Shown: positions 9,746-18,298 of the stretch, in pieces
How the letters are laid out: every line of letters starts with the position of its first letter
Numbering within the stretch: the stretch's first letter is position 1
Assembly: GCF_025152525.1 (NCBI RefSeq)
Contig: NZ_JALXXL010000018.1
Coordinates: 1 to 22,464 of the forward strand
From: Corynebacterium sp. p3-SID1056
Lineage (GTDB): Bacteria > Actinomycetota > Actinomycetes > Mycobacteriales > Mycobacteriaceae
Length of the DNA: 22,464 nt
Reading direction: 5' to 3'
Program-made: the position numbers and the translations under genes
The notes under the pieces: generated by a model
Told to the model about the DNA's origin: nothing
Seen by the model: the letters and a program-made list of their open reading frames with translations, nothing else
Database searches by the model: none

Positions 9746-9751
9746 TAATAT
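9746..9751 (+). promoter_or_regulatory. -10 element for a leaderless DMT-gene transcript
   Basis: TAATAT is followed after 8 bases by the in-frame GTG at 9760, with no ribosome site. This fits transcription starting at the GTG. The element decides the choice of start over the long open upstream frame. Confidence 0.6.
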
Positions 9752-9759
9752 CATTCTGT

Positions 9760-10611
9760 GTGCACAACAACTTCCTCGCGATCGGCTTTGCGTTCACGTC
9801 CGCGCTTCTGATCGCGGTGGGCACCGTGTGGCGGCACCAAATCCTGCGCGCCGGCCGCAAACAAGGGGAAGTCAACGAGTCACCGCTGCGTTCACTGAAG
9901 CGCCCTGCCTGGTGGTTCTCCCTCGCTCTCGCGCTGGCCGCCTACGGGTTCCAGGCCGCCGCACTCGCCTTCGGCTCCCTCCTTGTGGTGCAGCCGGTCC
10001 TGGTACTCTCGCTCATGCTCACCCTGTTGTTGTCCGCGCGCGTCGAGCACCGCCCCTTGTCCACCGCCACCACGTTTTGGTCGGTCCTACTCACGGCGTT
10101 CGTGGGAATTGTGGTGGTCGTCGGTCGCCCCTCGCCCGGCGAGCGCACGCCGCTGACCTGGGAGTGGATGTTCGCCGTCGGACTCGGGCTTGTCGGGCTC
10201 TTTGCGACGTTCGCGTGCTCCCGCACTCGCTCAGCCGCCTTTCAAAGCCTCTCTTTTGGCATCCTGTGCGGGGCAATCTTCGGCTACCTCGCCGTCTTTT
10301 CCAAGGTCGCGGTCGACGCCTACGTCCGCGGCGGTGTAGCGGGAATCCTGGGGACTTGGCAGTTCTGGGCGATGCTCGTCTCTGCCGTGTTGGGCACCGT
10401 GGTGCAGCAGTACGCGTTCGGGGCCGGGAAGCTGGCCACCACGCTGCCAGCGATGAAGGTAGTCGAGCCGCTCGTGGCTTTGAGCTTGGGGCTTGTACTT
10501 TTGGGCGAAAAGTTTGCCCTGACCGGATTCCTGGGGTGGACGGCCATGGCGGCGCTCATCGCGGGCATGCTGTGCAGTGCCGCGATGGTTACCCGAGTCA
10601 GCATCCGTTAG
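9760..10611 (+). CDS. DMT-superfamily (EamA-like) membrane protein
   Basis: An integral membrane protein of 283 residues with about nine hydrophobic spans (near 4-22, 50-70, 72-92, 103-122, 133-152, 163-183, 200-218, 228-248, 254-275). The second-half motif AMKVVEPLVALSLGLVLLGEK at 231-251 is typical of the last repeat of drug/metabolite transporters of the EamA type. The substrate is unknown. The reading frame is open back to 9589, but I set the start at GTG 9760 because the upstream part is low in coding character and holds the repeats and promoter elements of the lysC gap. A similar membrane protein sits between lysC and leuA in other corynebacteria as far as I recall. Confidence 0.82.
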   Translation: MHNNFLAIGFAFTSALLIAVGTVWRHQILRAGRKQGEVNESPLRSLKRPAWWFSLALALAAYGFQAAALAFGSLLVVQPVLVLSLMLTLLLSARVEHRPLSTATTFWSVLLTAFVGIVVVVGRPSPGERTPLTWEWMFAVGLGLVGLFATFACSRTRSAAFQSLSFGILCGAIFGYLAVFSKVAVDAYVRGGVAGILGTWQFWAMLVSAVLGTVVQQYAFGAGKLATTLPAMKVVEPLVALSLGLVLLGEKFALTGFLGWTAMAALIAGMLCSAAMVTRVSIR

Positions 10612-10641
10612 TCACTTCGTGCATATAAATGTGTGATACGC

Positions 10642-10669
10642 GTGACACGAGCGTGCCACTATGTAAGAT
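10642..10669 (+). promoter_or_regulatory. leuA leader promoter
   Basis: GTGACA at 10642-10647 (five of six matches to TTGACA), 16 bases of spacer, then TAAGAT at 10664-10669. The leader-peptide ATG follows after 7 bases, so transcription probably starts at or next to this ATG. Confidence 0.65.
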
Positions 10670-10676
10670 GTAGGGC

Positions 10677-10705
10677 ATGTCACATCGGCGGCTACTCCTT
10701 CTACG

Positions 10706-10733
<28 letters not shown>
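10677..10733 (+). CDS. leuL: leuA leader peptide (attenuation peptide)
   Basis: An 18-residue peptide, MSHRRLLLLRRGGNQATH, followed by TAA. Codons 6-9 are CTA CTC CTT CTA, four leucines in a row, including the CTA codon that is rare in the neighbouring genes. This is the hallmark of a leucine-sensing leader peptide. Ribosome stalling at these codons under leucine shortage would choose between the two RNA folds that follow. No ribosome site precedes the ATG; the -10 TAAGAT is 7 bases upstream, so it is probably translated from a leaderless mRNA. The peptide itself is not expected to have another function. Confidence 0.9.
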
Positions 10734-12653
<1,920 letters not shown>

Positions 12654-12674
12654 GCGTCGTTAAGCGCACAACCG

Positions 12675-12708
12675 GCCCCAATTACCCCATTCAGGGGGTG
12701 GTTGGGGC
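12675..12708 (+). terminator. Terminator hairpin after leuA
   Basis: GCCCCAA (12675-12681) pairs with TTGGGGC (12702-12708) and ACCCC (12684-12688) with GGGGT (12695-12699); two T-G wobbles bridge them into a 14-bp stem with a 6-base loop. It lies 22 bp after the leuA stop. Only a weak T-containing sequence follows. Confidence 0.7.
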
Positions 12709-12855
12709 AATGGTGTTTGCCTAAGTTTGTTTCCCGCACTTCTTACACGGTCTATGCAGGCAAAACCCCTGATGTAACCTGAATCACTCAGAAACTTTTT
12801 ATGGTTTTGCCAATTCGCGCAGGTAGAACTCATGCCTTGAGCGATTGTTCAACAC

Positions 12856-12884
12856 TTCTCCTCGCGCGCACTTCGCGGGGAGAA
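12856..12884. other. Stem-loop in the intergenic region
   Basis: TTCTCCTCGCG (12856-12866) pairs with CGCGGGGAGAA (12874-12884), 11 bp with one T-G wobble, around a 7-base loop. It lies directly upstream of a -10-like TATACT. Confidence 0.6.
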
Positions 12885-12894
12885 TGTCGACACC

Positions 12895-12900
12895 TATACT
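12895..12900 (+). promoter_or_regulatory. Candidate -10 element upstream of the tail-anchored gene
   Basis: TATACT is a near-consensus -10. The start would fall near 12907, about 95 bases before the ATG at 13001. The -35 zone falls inside the 12856-12884 stem-loop. Confidence 0.5.
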
Positions 12901-12918
12901 TGAACACATACAGCCCAG

Positions 12919-12943
12919 AAGTTGCTGGAAAAAGCAACTTTTT
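12919..12943 (+). terminator. Intrinsic terminator or attenuator in the leader of the tail-anchored gene
   Basis: AAGTTGCT, a 6-base loop GGAAAA, then AGCAACTT running into a total of five T's (12939-12943). It looks like a textbook intrinsic terminator, yet it sits between the promoter candidate at 12895 and the gene start at 13001. It may end a short upstream transcript or act as an attenuator. Confidence 0.65.
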
Positions 12944-13000
12944 GGCACACAAATCGCATCAACGAAAGTTTCAACGCGAAGAGTAAGGCAACATCCAACC

Positions 13001-14095
13001 ATGCGGACCCCCAACTACGTGGTTCCAGACCACGGACTCGGCGCAGTGCGCAGCATTCCCACTGTTGACGTGGATGCAGCACTCGTGCGCCAACTGTTGG
13101 AGGGCGCTGGTGCAGAAACCGCCGACATTCAGGTCACGCTTCTCCAGCACGGAGAAGACCTGGGCTTCCACGTCGCACACCGCGACCGTATCCTCGGCAC
13201 CCTGCCGGAAGCCGAGGCCCTGGAGTACCCGGAGCTCGCGCACATAACGGCCGCGGGGCTGACCCCTGAGGTCACGGCCCAGGCCACAAAGCTTGACGAC
13301 GGCGACGTTGCCTTACACCTTCGCCTCCCCCACCCAGGCCTGTGCATCCCAGCAAACGAGCCACCATCGGAGCCGTGGGCTTTGGTTCAGGACGGCGACC
13401 CACGGACGGTCCTGTACTACCCGGACGCCGCCGAGCGGGACGTTGATACCCGCATGAGCCTGCTTGTACGCCTCGGGTTCGACGAGGCCGGGGACATCAT
13501 CGCTTCCCTGGGCAACGAGGGGGTCGGGCGTCTGGATAGCCGCACCGCTTCAGAGCTCACCCCAACCCTGCGCAATTTCGAGCGACGCGGCCTGGTCCTG
13601 GTGACTCGCGGCTACCACGCCCCCACGGCACAGGGCGCGGAGCTGACTGTGAATCTCGGCGGCGCGCAGGAACTCGGTGCTCCACAGGCACTCTCTCCGA
13701 TTCCCTTCCTGCCGCTGGCAGAGGCTGAACGCCTCCCGGAGCTCGTACCCGCCGGTGCTGCGGAAGCCCCGGAAGAGGAAGCAGCGGAGATTTCCGTCGC
13801 GCAGCCGGTGGCCACCCCCAGCCCGCAGTTTAAGGCGGACGATGACGCTGCCGCTGCGGCACTCGCCGCGGAGTCGACCCCGGACACGCCCGCGGAGCAG
13901 GAAGACGAGGAAGACAAAGCCGCGCAGATGAAGAAGGCCCTGCACCCGGCCTGTCTGACTGCGGGGGCCATCCTGATCGTCTTGATTGTCGCCGGCGTGA
14001 TCGCTATTTCCTCGCAGTGGGTGGGCGAGAACAGCGCGATGCTCGCCCCTGCGGTAGACCAGACCGTCGCGGAAGCGCAGACCGCGCCCCGCTAG
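13001..14095 (+). CDS. Tail-anchored protein of unknown function
   Basis: I do not recognise a named family; a membrane protein at this position next to leuA is present in C. glutamicum as far as I recall. From the ATG at 13001 the product has 364 residues. Residues ~20-130 look like a compact alpha/beta domain with GFHVAHRDRILGTLPEAEALEYPEL (shown in part, 55-79), vaguely like the small beta domains (HIRAN-like) of DNA-repair proteins; this is weak inference. Residues 135-220 form a second globular part. Residues 225-310 are Ala/Glu/Pro-rich and acidic. One membrane span lies at about 317-337 and ~27 residues follow. There is no signal peptide, so the bulk is probably cytoplasmic. No good ribosome site is seen. 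The DnaQ-like gene follows after 10 bp. Confidence 0.75.
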   Translation: MRTPNYVVPDHGLGAVRSIPTVDVDAALVRQLLEGAGAETADIQVTLLQHGEDLGFHVAHRDRILGTLPEAEALEYPELAHITAAGLTPEVTAQATKLDDGDVALHLRLPHPGLCIPANEPPSEPWALVQDGDPRTVLYYPDAAERDVDTRMSLLVRLGFDEAGDIIASLGNEGVGRLDSRTASELTPTLRNFERRGLVLVTRGYHAPTAQGAELTVNLGGAQELGAPQALSPIPFLPLAEAERLPELVPAGAAEAPEEEAAEISVAQPVATPSPQFKADDDAAAAALAAESTPDTPAEQEDEEDKAAQMKKALHPACLTAGAILIVLIVAGVIAISSQWVGENSAMLAPAVDQTVAEAQTAPR

Positions 14096-14098
14096 ACT
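14093..14098 (+). promoter_or_regulatory. -10-like TAGACT overlapping the previous stop codon
   Basis: The hexamer begins with the TAG stop of the tail-anchored gene and ends 7 bases before the ATG at 14106. No ribosome site is present, so a leaderless internal transcript is plausible. Confidence 0.4.
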
Positions 14099-14105
14099 CT
14101 GAACA

Positions 14106-15116
14106 ATGACATCGAATGAGCCCTACCCTTATGTCGCGCTGTACGCGCAGACGACGGGCATCCACCCGTCGACCGGGCGGATCCTCACCATCGATGCCGT
14201 GACCTTTGACGATGGCGGGCGCGTGGGCGAGGAATTCCACACCGTGATCAACCCCGGCTGCGACCCGGGCCCCCGCCACACGCACGGGCTCAACGCACAC
14301 GAGGTCGCGCAGTCGCCACGCTTCAGCCGGTTTTTGAAGACGCTGGACAAGCTTCTCGACGACCGCGTACTCGTCACCTTCGACGCCCCCACCACCTGGG
14401 GCTTTCTCGTCAGCGAGGCGCGCCGCGCGATGAGCGCCGCCGCACGCGCGAACCGCTCGCGGAAGAAGCGCAATGGGCGGCGCCGCCAGCGCGTAGGGCA
14501 TGTGCCGCGCCCGACGGAGATCGTGGATCTGCTCGCGGTGGCGCGTCGCCACGGCGAGATCCCCACTGACCTGCGCATCAACGCTGTCGCCGACCTCATC
14601 GGCGTGGCCTCCGAGTCCCCGGTCGCCTCCGTCGAGCGCGCGAACCGCCCGGAGGATGAGCTCTCCCGCGAGCAGACGCTGAAGCTGGTGGCGATGTTTT
14701 TGCAGCTGCGCGAGCACGGCGAGGTCAATGGCCGGGCCCCAGACGAGCTCACGCCCGACCGCTTCGGTTTGCAGCGCTCCACCGTGCGAGTCGACGCGGA
14801 GAACGCGGGCGCAGCCGCAGATAACCCGGGCAAGTACACCCCGGAATCCGGCCTGAAGAAGGGCATGGTTGTCGTGGTCACCGACGACGTGACGCTCGAG
14901 CCGGACACGCTTATCGACGCCGCCGTGCGCGCAGGCCTGACCTACACCGAAAAGCTCGGCCGCGAAAGCTCCGTGGTGGTCTCCGATGCCCTGGCGAAGG
15001 GAGCCGAGCTGCGTGGCAAGGCGATGCACGGGCACCGCAAGGACATCCCGATCCTGACCGGCGAGGAGTTTTTGCAGGCCGTGGAGGAGATGGGTTCTGG
15101 CGCACACGTGGACTAA
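14106..15116 (+). CDS. DnaQ-like (DEDDh fold) protein with C-terminal BRCT domain, catalytic residues lost
   Basis: 336 residues. The N-terminal ~200 residues follow the layout of DNA polymerase III epsilon-type 3'-5' exonucleases: YVALYAQTTGIHPSTGRI at 9-26 aligns with the Exo I motif DxETTG, LVTFDAPTTWGFL at 89-101 with Exo II, and INAVADLIGV onward (158-180) with Exo III. The metal-binding residues are missing: the Exo I D and E are Y13 and Q15, and the Exo II FD is TT. A basic insert RSRKKRNGRRRQR (117-129) could bind nucleic acid. Residues ~245-330 form a BRCT domain (GMVVVVTDDVTLE...AGLTYTEKLGRESSVVVS). It is most likely annotated elsewhere as epsilon subunit, but exonuclease activity is doubtful. 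It lies between the tail-anchored gene (10 bp) and murT (10 bp) on the same strand. Confidence 0.85.
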   Translation: MTSNEPYPYVALYAQTTGIHPSTGRILTIDAVTFDDGGRVGEEFHTVINPGCDPGPRHTHGLNAHEVAQSPRFSRFLKTLDKLLDDRVLVTFDAPTTWGFLVSEARRAMSAAARANRSRKKRNGRRRQRVGHVPRPTEIVDLLAVARRHGEIPTDLRINAVADLIGVASESPVASVERANRPEDELSREQTLKLVAMFLQLREHGEVNGRAPDELTPDRFGLQRSTVRVDAENAGAAADNPGKYTPESGLKKGMVVVVTDDVTLEPDTLIDAAVRAGLTYTEKLGRESSVVVSDALAKGAELRGKAMHGHRKDIPILTGEEFLQAVEEMGSGAHVD

Positions 15117-15119
15117 CGT
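15114..15119 (+). promoter_or_regulatory. -10-like TAACGT overlapping the previous stop codon
   Basis: The hexamer begins with the TAA stop of the DnaQ-like gene and ends 7 bases before the murT ATG at 15127. The arrangement fits a leaderless murT-gatD transcript but the hexamer is a weak match. Confidence 0.3.
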
Positions 15120-15126
15120 AGAGCGC

Positions 15127-16404
15127 ATGAATCCGAGAGGACGCTTCAGCCGCATCCGCACAAAAACTGCGCTAGCAGCAGCAACGCTTGCTACCGCCGC
15201 CTCGCGCGCCACCGGCCGCGGTGCCGGCGGCATGATCGGCGGCCTGGTCGCCGGCGCGATCGATCCCAACATTATGGACGGGTTGGGCCGCGGTCGGCCT
15301 GCGGTGCTGGTCACCGGCACGAACGGCAAGTCCACCACGACGCGCATGCTGGTGCAGGCGCTGCGCACGACCCACACCGTGGCCACCAACGAGGGCGGCG
15401 ACAACATGGACGCCGGCATCATCTCCGCGCTCATGGCTGGCACCGATGCGAGCCATATCGCCCTGGAAGTCGACGAGCTACACGTGCCGCACGTGGCCGA
15501 CAGCCTCAACCCGAGCGCGCTCGTGCTGCTCAACCTCTCACGCGACCAGCTCGACCGCGTCGGCGAGATCAATAAAATCGAGCGCGCCCTGCGCGCCTGC
15601 GTCGAGGCCCACCCGGAGATGACGGTCGTCGCCAACTGCGACGACGTGCTCATGACGTCGGTGGCCTGGGGCCACCCGAACGTGGTGTGGGTTTCCGCTG
15701 GTGCGGGCTGGGTCAACGATTCGGTGACCAACCCGCGCGGCGCGGGCTCGGTGGTACGCACGCCGGACGGCGACTGGTACGCCACCGAAAAACTCGCGGA
15801 TGGCACCGAGTTTCGCCGCCCCGAGCCGACCTACGCCGTGGATAAGCACAGCCTGACCACCCCGCACGGCGAAGTCCCACTGCACCTGACCCTGCCCGGG
15901 CGCGCCAACCGGGGCAACGCCGCGCAGGCCGTCGCGGCCGCGGTCGAGGCCTACGGTGTGCCCCTGGATAAAGCGGTGCGCGCCGTGGAAAGTGTGGACA
16001 ACGTCGCGGGCCGCTACGCCACAGTCCACCTCGGCGATCACGAGGTGCGACTGCTGCTGGCCAAGAACCCGGCCGGCTGGCAGGAGGCCCTGACCATGCT
16101 GGACCGCGACGCGGATGGCGTGGTCATCGCCGTCAACGCCCAGCAGGGCGACGGCGCGGACGTGTCCTGGCTGTGGGACGTGAAGTTCGAGGACTTCGAC
16201 GGCATCGCAGTCAAGGCCGCCGGCGAGCGCGGCACGGACCTGGCGGTGCGCCTGCTGTACGCGGGCATCGAACACGAGCTGGTCCACGACGTGGTCAAGG
16301 CCATCCGCGCGTGCCCGCCGGGCCGCGTGGAGGTGCTGGCGAACTACACCGCGTTCCGCGACCTGAAGCGGGACATGGCGAAGCAGGAGGATTACCGTGG
16401 CTAA
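15127..16404 (+). CDS. murT: Lipid II isoglutaminyl synthase, MurT subunit
   Basis: With GatD, amidates the D-glutamate of the peptidoglycan stem on lipid II at the cytoplasmic face of the membrane. The 425 residues resemble a Mur ligase: P-loop TGTNGKSTTTRM (63-74), EGGDNMDAG (89-97), LNLSRDQLDRVGEINK (135-150), LPGRANRGNAAQAV (256-269) and the C-terminal MurT domain with DVSWLWDVKFED (345-356), whose D351 corresponds to the aspartate that completes the GatD active site in S. aureus. The four-cysteine zinc ribbon usual in MurT should lie at ~200-232 but no cysteines are left there. It overlaps gatD by 8 bp. Confidence 0.94.
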   Translation: MNPRGRFSRIRTKTALAAATLATAASRATGRGAGGMIGGLVAGAIDPNIMDGLGRGRPAVLVTGTNGKSTTTRMLVQALRTTHTVATNEGGDNMDAGIISALMAGTDASHIALEVDELHVPHVADSLNPSALVLLNLSRDQLDRVGEINKIERALRACVEAHPEMTVVANCDDVLMTSVAWGHPNVVWVSAGAGWVNDSVTNPRGAGSVVRTPDGDWYATEKLADGTEFRRPEPTYAVDKHSLTTPHGEVPLHLTLPGRANRGNAAQAVAAAVEAYGVPLDKAVRAVESVDNVAGRYATVHLGDHEVRLLLAKNPAGWQEALTMLDRDADGVVIAVNAQQGDGADVSWLWDVKFEDFDGIAVKAAGERGTDLAVRLLYAGIEHELVHDVVKAIRACPPGRVEVLANYTAFRDLKRDMAKQEDYRG

Positions 16405-17098
16405 GCAACTGACAATCGGGCTGATTCTGCCGGACGTTTTGGGCACCTACGGCGACGATGGCAACGCGCTCGTACTGCGCCAGCGCGCCCGCATGCGCGG
16501 CTTCGACGCCGAGATCCGACCTTTCCTGCTCACCGACGAGATCACCGACGACTGCGACGTCTACGCCCTCGGCGGCGGCGAGGACTCCGCCCAGATCCTC
16601 GCCGCAGAGCGCCTGAACGCCTCGCCCGGCCTGCAGCGCGCCGCCGACAAGGCCACCCCAATCCTGGCGATCTGCGCCGGCCTACAGGTGCTCGGCCACT
16701 CCTTCAACGCCGGCGGCCGCGAGGTCAAGGGCATCTCGCTTCTCGACGCCACCACAACCCCCCTTTCCTCCCGCGCCATCGGGGAAGTCACCACCACCCC
16801 ACAAGCGCCGCTAAGCGCTGCGCTGACTGGGTTTGAAAACCACATGGGCGGCACTGTGCTCGGCCCCGACGCCCAGCCGCTCGGGCGCGTCACCCGCGGC
16901 GTGGGCAACCTGGACGGCACGGCAGAGGGCGTCGTCCAGGGCAGCGTGATTGCCACCTACATGCACGGGCCCGTACTCGCCCGCAACCCGGAGCTGGCGG
17001 ACCTGCTGCTCGCACGCGCCCTCGGCGTGGACCCGGCCGAGCTCGCACCGCTGAAGCTGGACGTGGTGGACAAGCTGCGCGCCGAGCGGCTGAAGTAG
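16397..17098 (+). CDS. gatD: Lipid II isoglutaminyl synthase, glutaminase subunit GatD
   Basis: A class I glutamine amidotransferase-like subunit that releases ammonia from glutamine for MurT. The 233 residues contain LGTYGDDGNALVL (15-27), the oxyanion loop GGGEDSAQ (59-66), the catalytic nucleophile C93 in AICAGLQVLG and the catalytic H190 in YMHGP. The GTG start at 16397 has a perfect AGGAGG 6 bases upstream, inside the end of murT, and overlaps murT by 8 bp, so translation is coupled. The gene converges on recR with only 3 bp between stop codons. Confidence 0.95.
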   Translation: MAKQLTIGLILPDVLGTYGDDGNALVLRQRARMRGFDAEIRPFLLTDEITDDCDVYALGGGEDSAQILAAERLNASPGLQRAADKATPILAICAGLQVLGHSFNAGGREVKGISLLDATTTPLSSRAIGEVTTTPQAPLSAALTGFENHMGGTVLGPDAQPLGRVTRGVGNLDGTAEGVVQGSVIATYMHGPVLARNPELADLLLARALGVDPAELAPLKLDVVDKLRAERLK

Positions 17099-17116
17099 CG
17101 CTTAGAGCTTCAGCCG
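17087..17116. terminator. Hairpin spanning the convergent gatD and recR stop codons
   Basis: CGGCTGAAG (17087-17095) pairs exactly with CTTCAGCCG (17108-17116); the 12-base loop contains both stop codons. The 9-bp stem is made of the last sense codons of both genes. There is no T-run. It may act as a bidirectional terminator or mRNA end-protector. Confidence 0.5.
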
Positions 17117-17728
17117 GCCGCTGAGCGCGCGCGAGAGCGTGAGCTCGTCGACAAACTCCAAGTCCCCGCCCAGCGGCATGCCGGAAGCCAGGCGAGAGAT
17201 CGTCAGCTCCGGGAAGTCCTTGAGCAGGCGCACCAGGTAGGAGGCAGTCGCCTCACCCTCGGTGTCCGGGTCGGTCGCCAGGATTACCTCGCTGACCTGC
17301 GGGGACTCCTCCCCCTCCAAGTCCGGCAGAACACCGCCGATGCGCTTGAGCAGCGGCGCGATCGCCAGGTCCTTCGGGCCCACGTTCGCCAGCGGGTCGA
17401 GCGCCCCGCCGAGCACGTGGTAGCGCCCGGCATACTCGCCGGTACGCTCGATGACCTGGATGTCCTTGGCGTCTTCCACCACGCACACGGTGGTGGCGTC
17501 GCGGCCAGAGTCAGCGCAGATGCGGCACACCTCCTCGCGGGAGACGTTGTTGCAGATCCGGCAGAACGTCACCCCGTCGCGCACTGCGGCCAGCGCTGCG
17601 CGCAGCCGGTCGATGTCCTCCGGCTCGGTTTTGAGCAGGTGGAAGGCGATGCGCTGGGCTGATTTCGGGCCGACGCCGGGCAGGCGCGAAAACTCGTCGA
17701 TAAGGTCCTGCAGCGGGCCTTCAAACAT
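17102..17728 (-). CDS. recR: Recombination mediator protein RecR
   Basis: Works with RecO/RecF to load RecA on gapped DNA. The 208 residues have an N-terminal helix-hairpin-helix ([17 protein letters not shown], 16-32), a C4 zinc site C56-x2-C59 and C68-x2-C71, and a Toprim domain with VVEDAKD (83-89) and [15 protein letters not shown] (151-165). The ATG at 17728 has AAGGAGG 7 bases upstream and gives the family start [11 protein letters not shown], so I reject the longer upstream frame. It follows ybaB, the usual neighbour, but a hairpin lies between them. Confidence 0.97.
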   Translation of the reverse strand: MFEGPLQDLIDEFSRLPGVGPKSAQRIAFHLLKTEPEDIDRLRAALAAVRDGVTFCRICNNVSREEVCRICADSGRDATTVCVVEDAKDIQVIERTGEYAGRYHVLGGALDPLANVGPKDLAIAPLLKRIGGVLPDLEGEESPQVSEVILATDPDTEGEATASYLVRLLKDFPELTISRLASGMPLGGDLEFVDELTLSRALSGRLKL

Positions 17729-17758
17729 GACGGTGCCTCCTTGACTCTCTACACGCCA

Positions 17759-17785
17759 AAGCGCCCGGCCCACGGCCAGGCGCTT
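17759..17785 (-). terminator. Hairpin between ybaB and recR
   Basis: On the minus strand AAGCGCCTGGCC pairs with GGCCGGGCGCTT (12 bp with one T-G wobble) around a 3-base loop, 19 bp after the ybaB stop. No T-run follows. It may partly terminate or process the ybaB-recR transcript. Confidence 0.55.
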
Positions 17786-17804
17786 ATAAGAGCTTTACGC
17801 GGTC

Positions 17805-18191
17805 TTAGAAAATGCCGCCGAAGGGAATCTCGCCCTCCCCTGCGGGCTGGCCACCGGTCGGGCCACCCTGCTGGCCCAGGCCCGAGCCGCCGGTCAGCGG
17901 GCCGATCTTCTCCTGCGCGAGCTGACCTGCCTTGTTGTGCGCATCGCGGTACGCGGCGAGGATGAGGTCCTGCAGGGACTCGACGTCCTCCGGGTCCACA
18001 GCCTCCGGCTTGATCTCCAGGTTGGTAATCTCCGCGCCACCGGTCATGGTGACCTTCACCAGCTCGCCACCGGCGGTACCAGTGACCTCAGCGGCCAGCA
18101 GTTCCTGCTGGGCCTGCTGCAGCTGCGCCTGGACCTCCGCTGCCTGGCGGATGAGGTCCTGCATGTCGGTTGGCATATTCGGCTCAGTCAT
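17805..18191 (-). CDS. ybaB: YbaB/EbfC family nucleoid-associated protein
   Basis: A small dimeric DNA-binding protein that sits between dnaX and recR in most bacteria. From the ATG at 18191 it has 128 residues: DMQDLIRQAAEVQAQLQQAQ as the N-terminal helix (~9-28), GELVKVTMTGGAEITNLEI as the central beta sheet, and ESLQDLILAAYRDAHNKA as the C-terminal helix. A Gly/Gln/Pro-rich tail follows, ending in PFGGIF. AAAGG lies 9 bases before the ATG. A -10 candidate is upstream at 18243-18248. Confidence 0.93.
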   Translation of the reverse strand: MTEPNMPTDMQDLIRQAAEVQAQLQQAQQELLAAEVTGTAGGELVKVTMTGGAEITNLEIKPEAVDPEDVESLQDLILAAYRDAHNKAGQLAQEKIGPLTGGSGLGQQGGPTGGQPAGEGEIPFGGIF

Positions 18192-18242
18192 ATTGAGCAA
18201 CCTTTCTACGTTTTGTTTCCTCGCGGGCGATGTTTAGGCACT

Positions 18243-18248
18243 AGTGTA
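18243..18248 (-). promoter_or_regulatory. Candidate -10 element for ybaB
   Basis: The minus strand reads TACACT, a good -10, 51 bp upstream of the ATG and within the 107-bp gap after dnaX. The -35 zone (GCTGTA) is weak. Confidence 0.45.
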
Positions 18249-18298
18249 CCCGCATCCCCGCGCCATACAGCCCCTGCTTGCTGACAGCGAACGCGCCC

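Larger units (their letters stand above)
12709..13000. other. Structured intergenic stretch between leuA and the tail-anchored gene
   Basis: I see no credible protein gene here. The stretch holds a long-loop inverted repeat (GGCAAAACC at 12759-12767 with GGTTTTGCC at 12803-12811), an 11-bp stem-loop at 12856-12884, a good -10 at 12895-12900 and an intrinsic terminator-like hairpin at 12919-12943. It is less GC-rich than its neighbours. A small RNA or a regulated leader for the next gene is possible. Confidence 0.5.

Noticed and set aside
9589..9759. 57 extra N-terminal codons for the DMT-family protein
   Set aside because: The stretch contains the heptamer array, an inverted repeat and a -10, has no membrane-protein character, and a leaderless-type GTG start at 9760 explains the data better.
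9587..9759. A lysine riboswitch upstream of lysC
   Set aside because: The 173-bp gap has no long multi-helix fold with a terminator; only short repeats and a small inverted repeat are seen.
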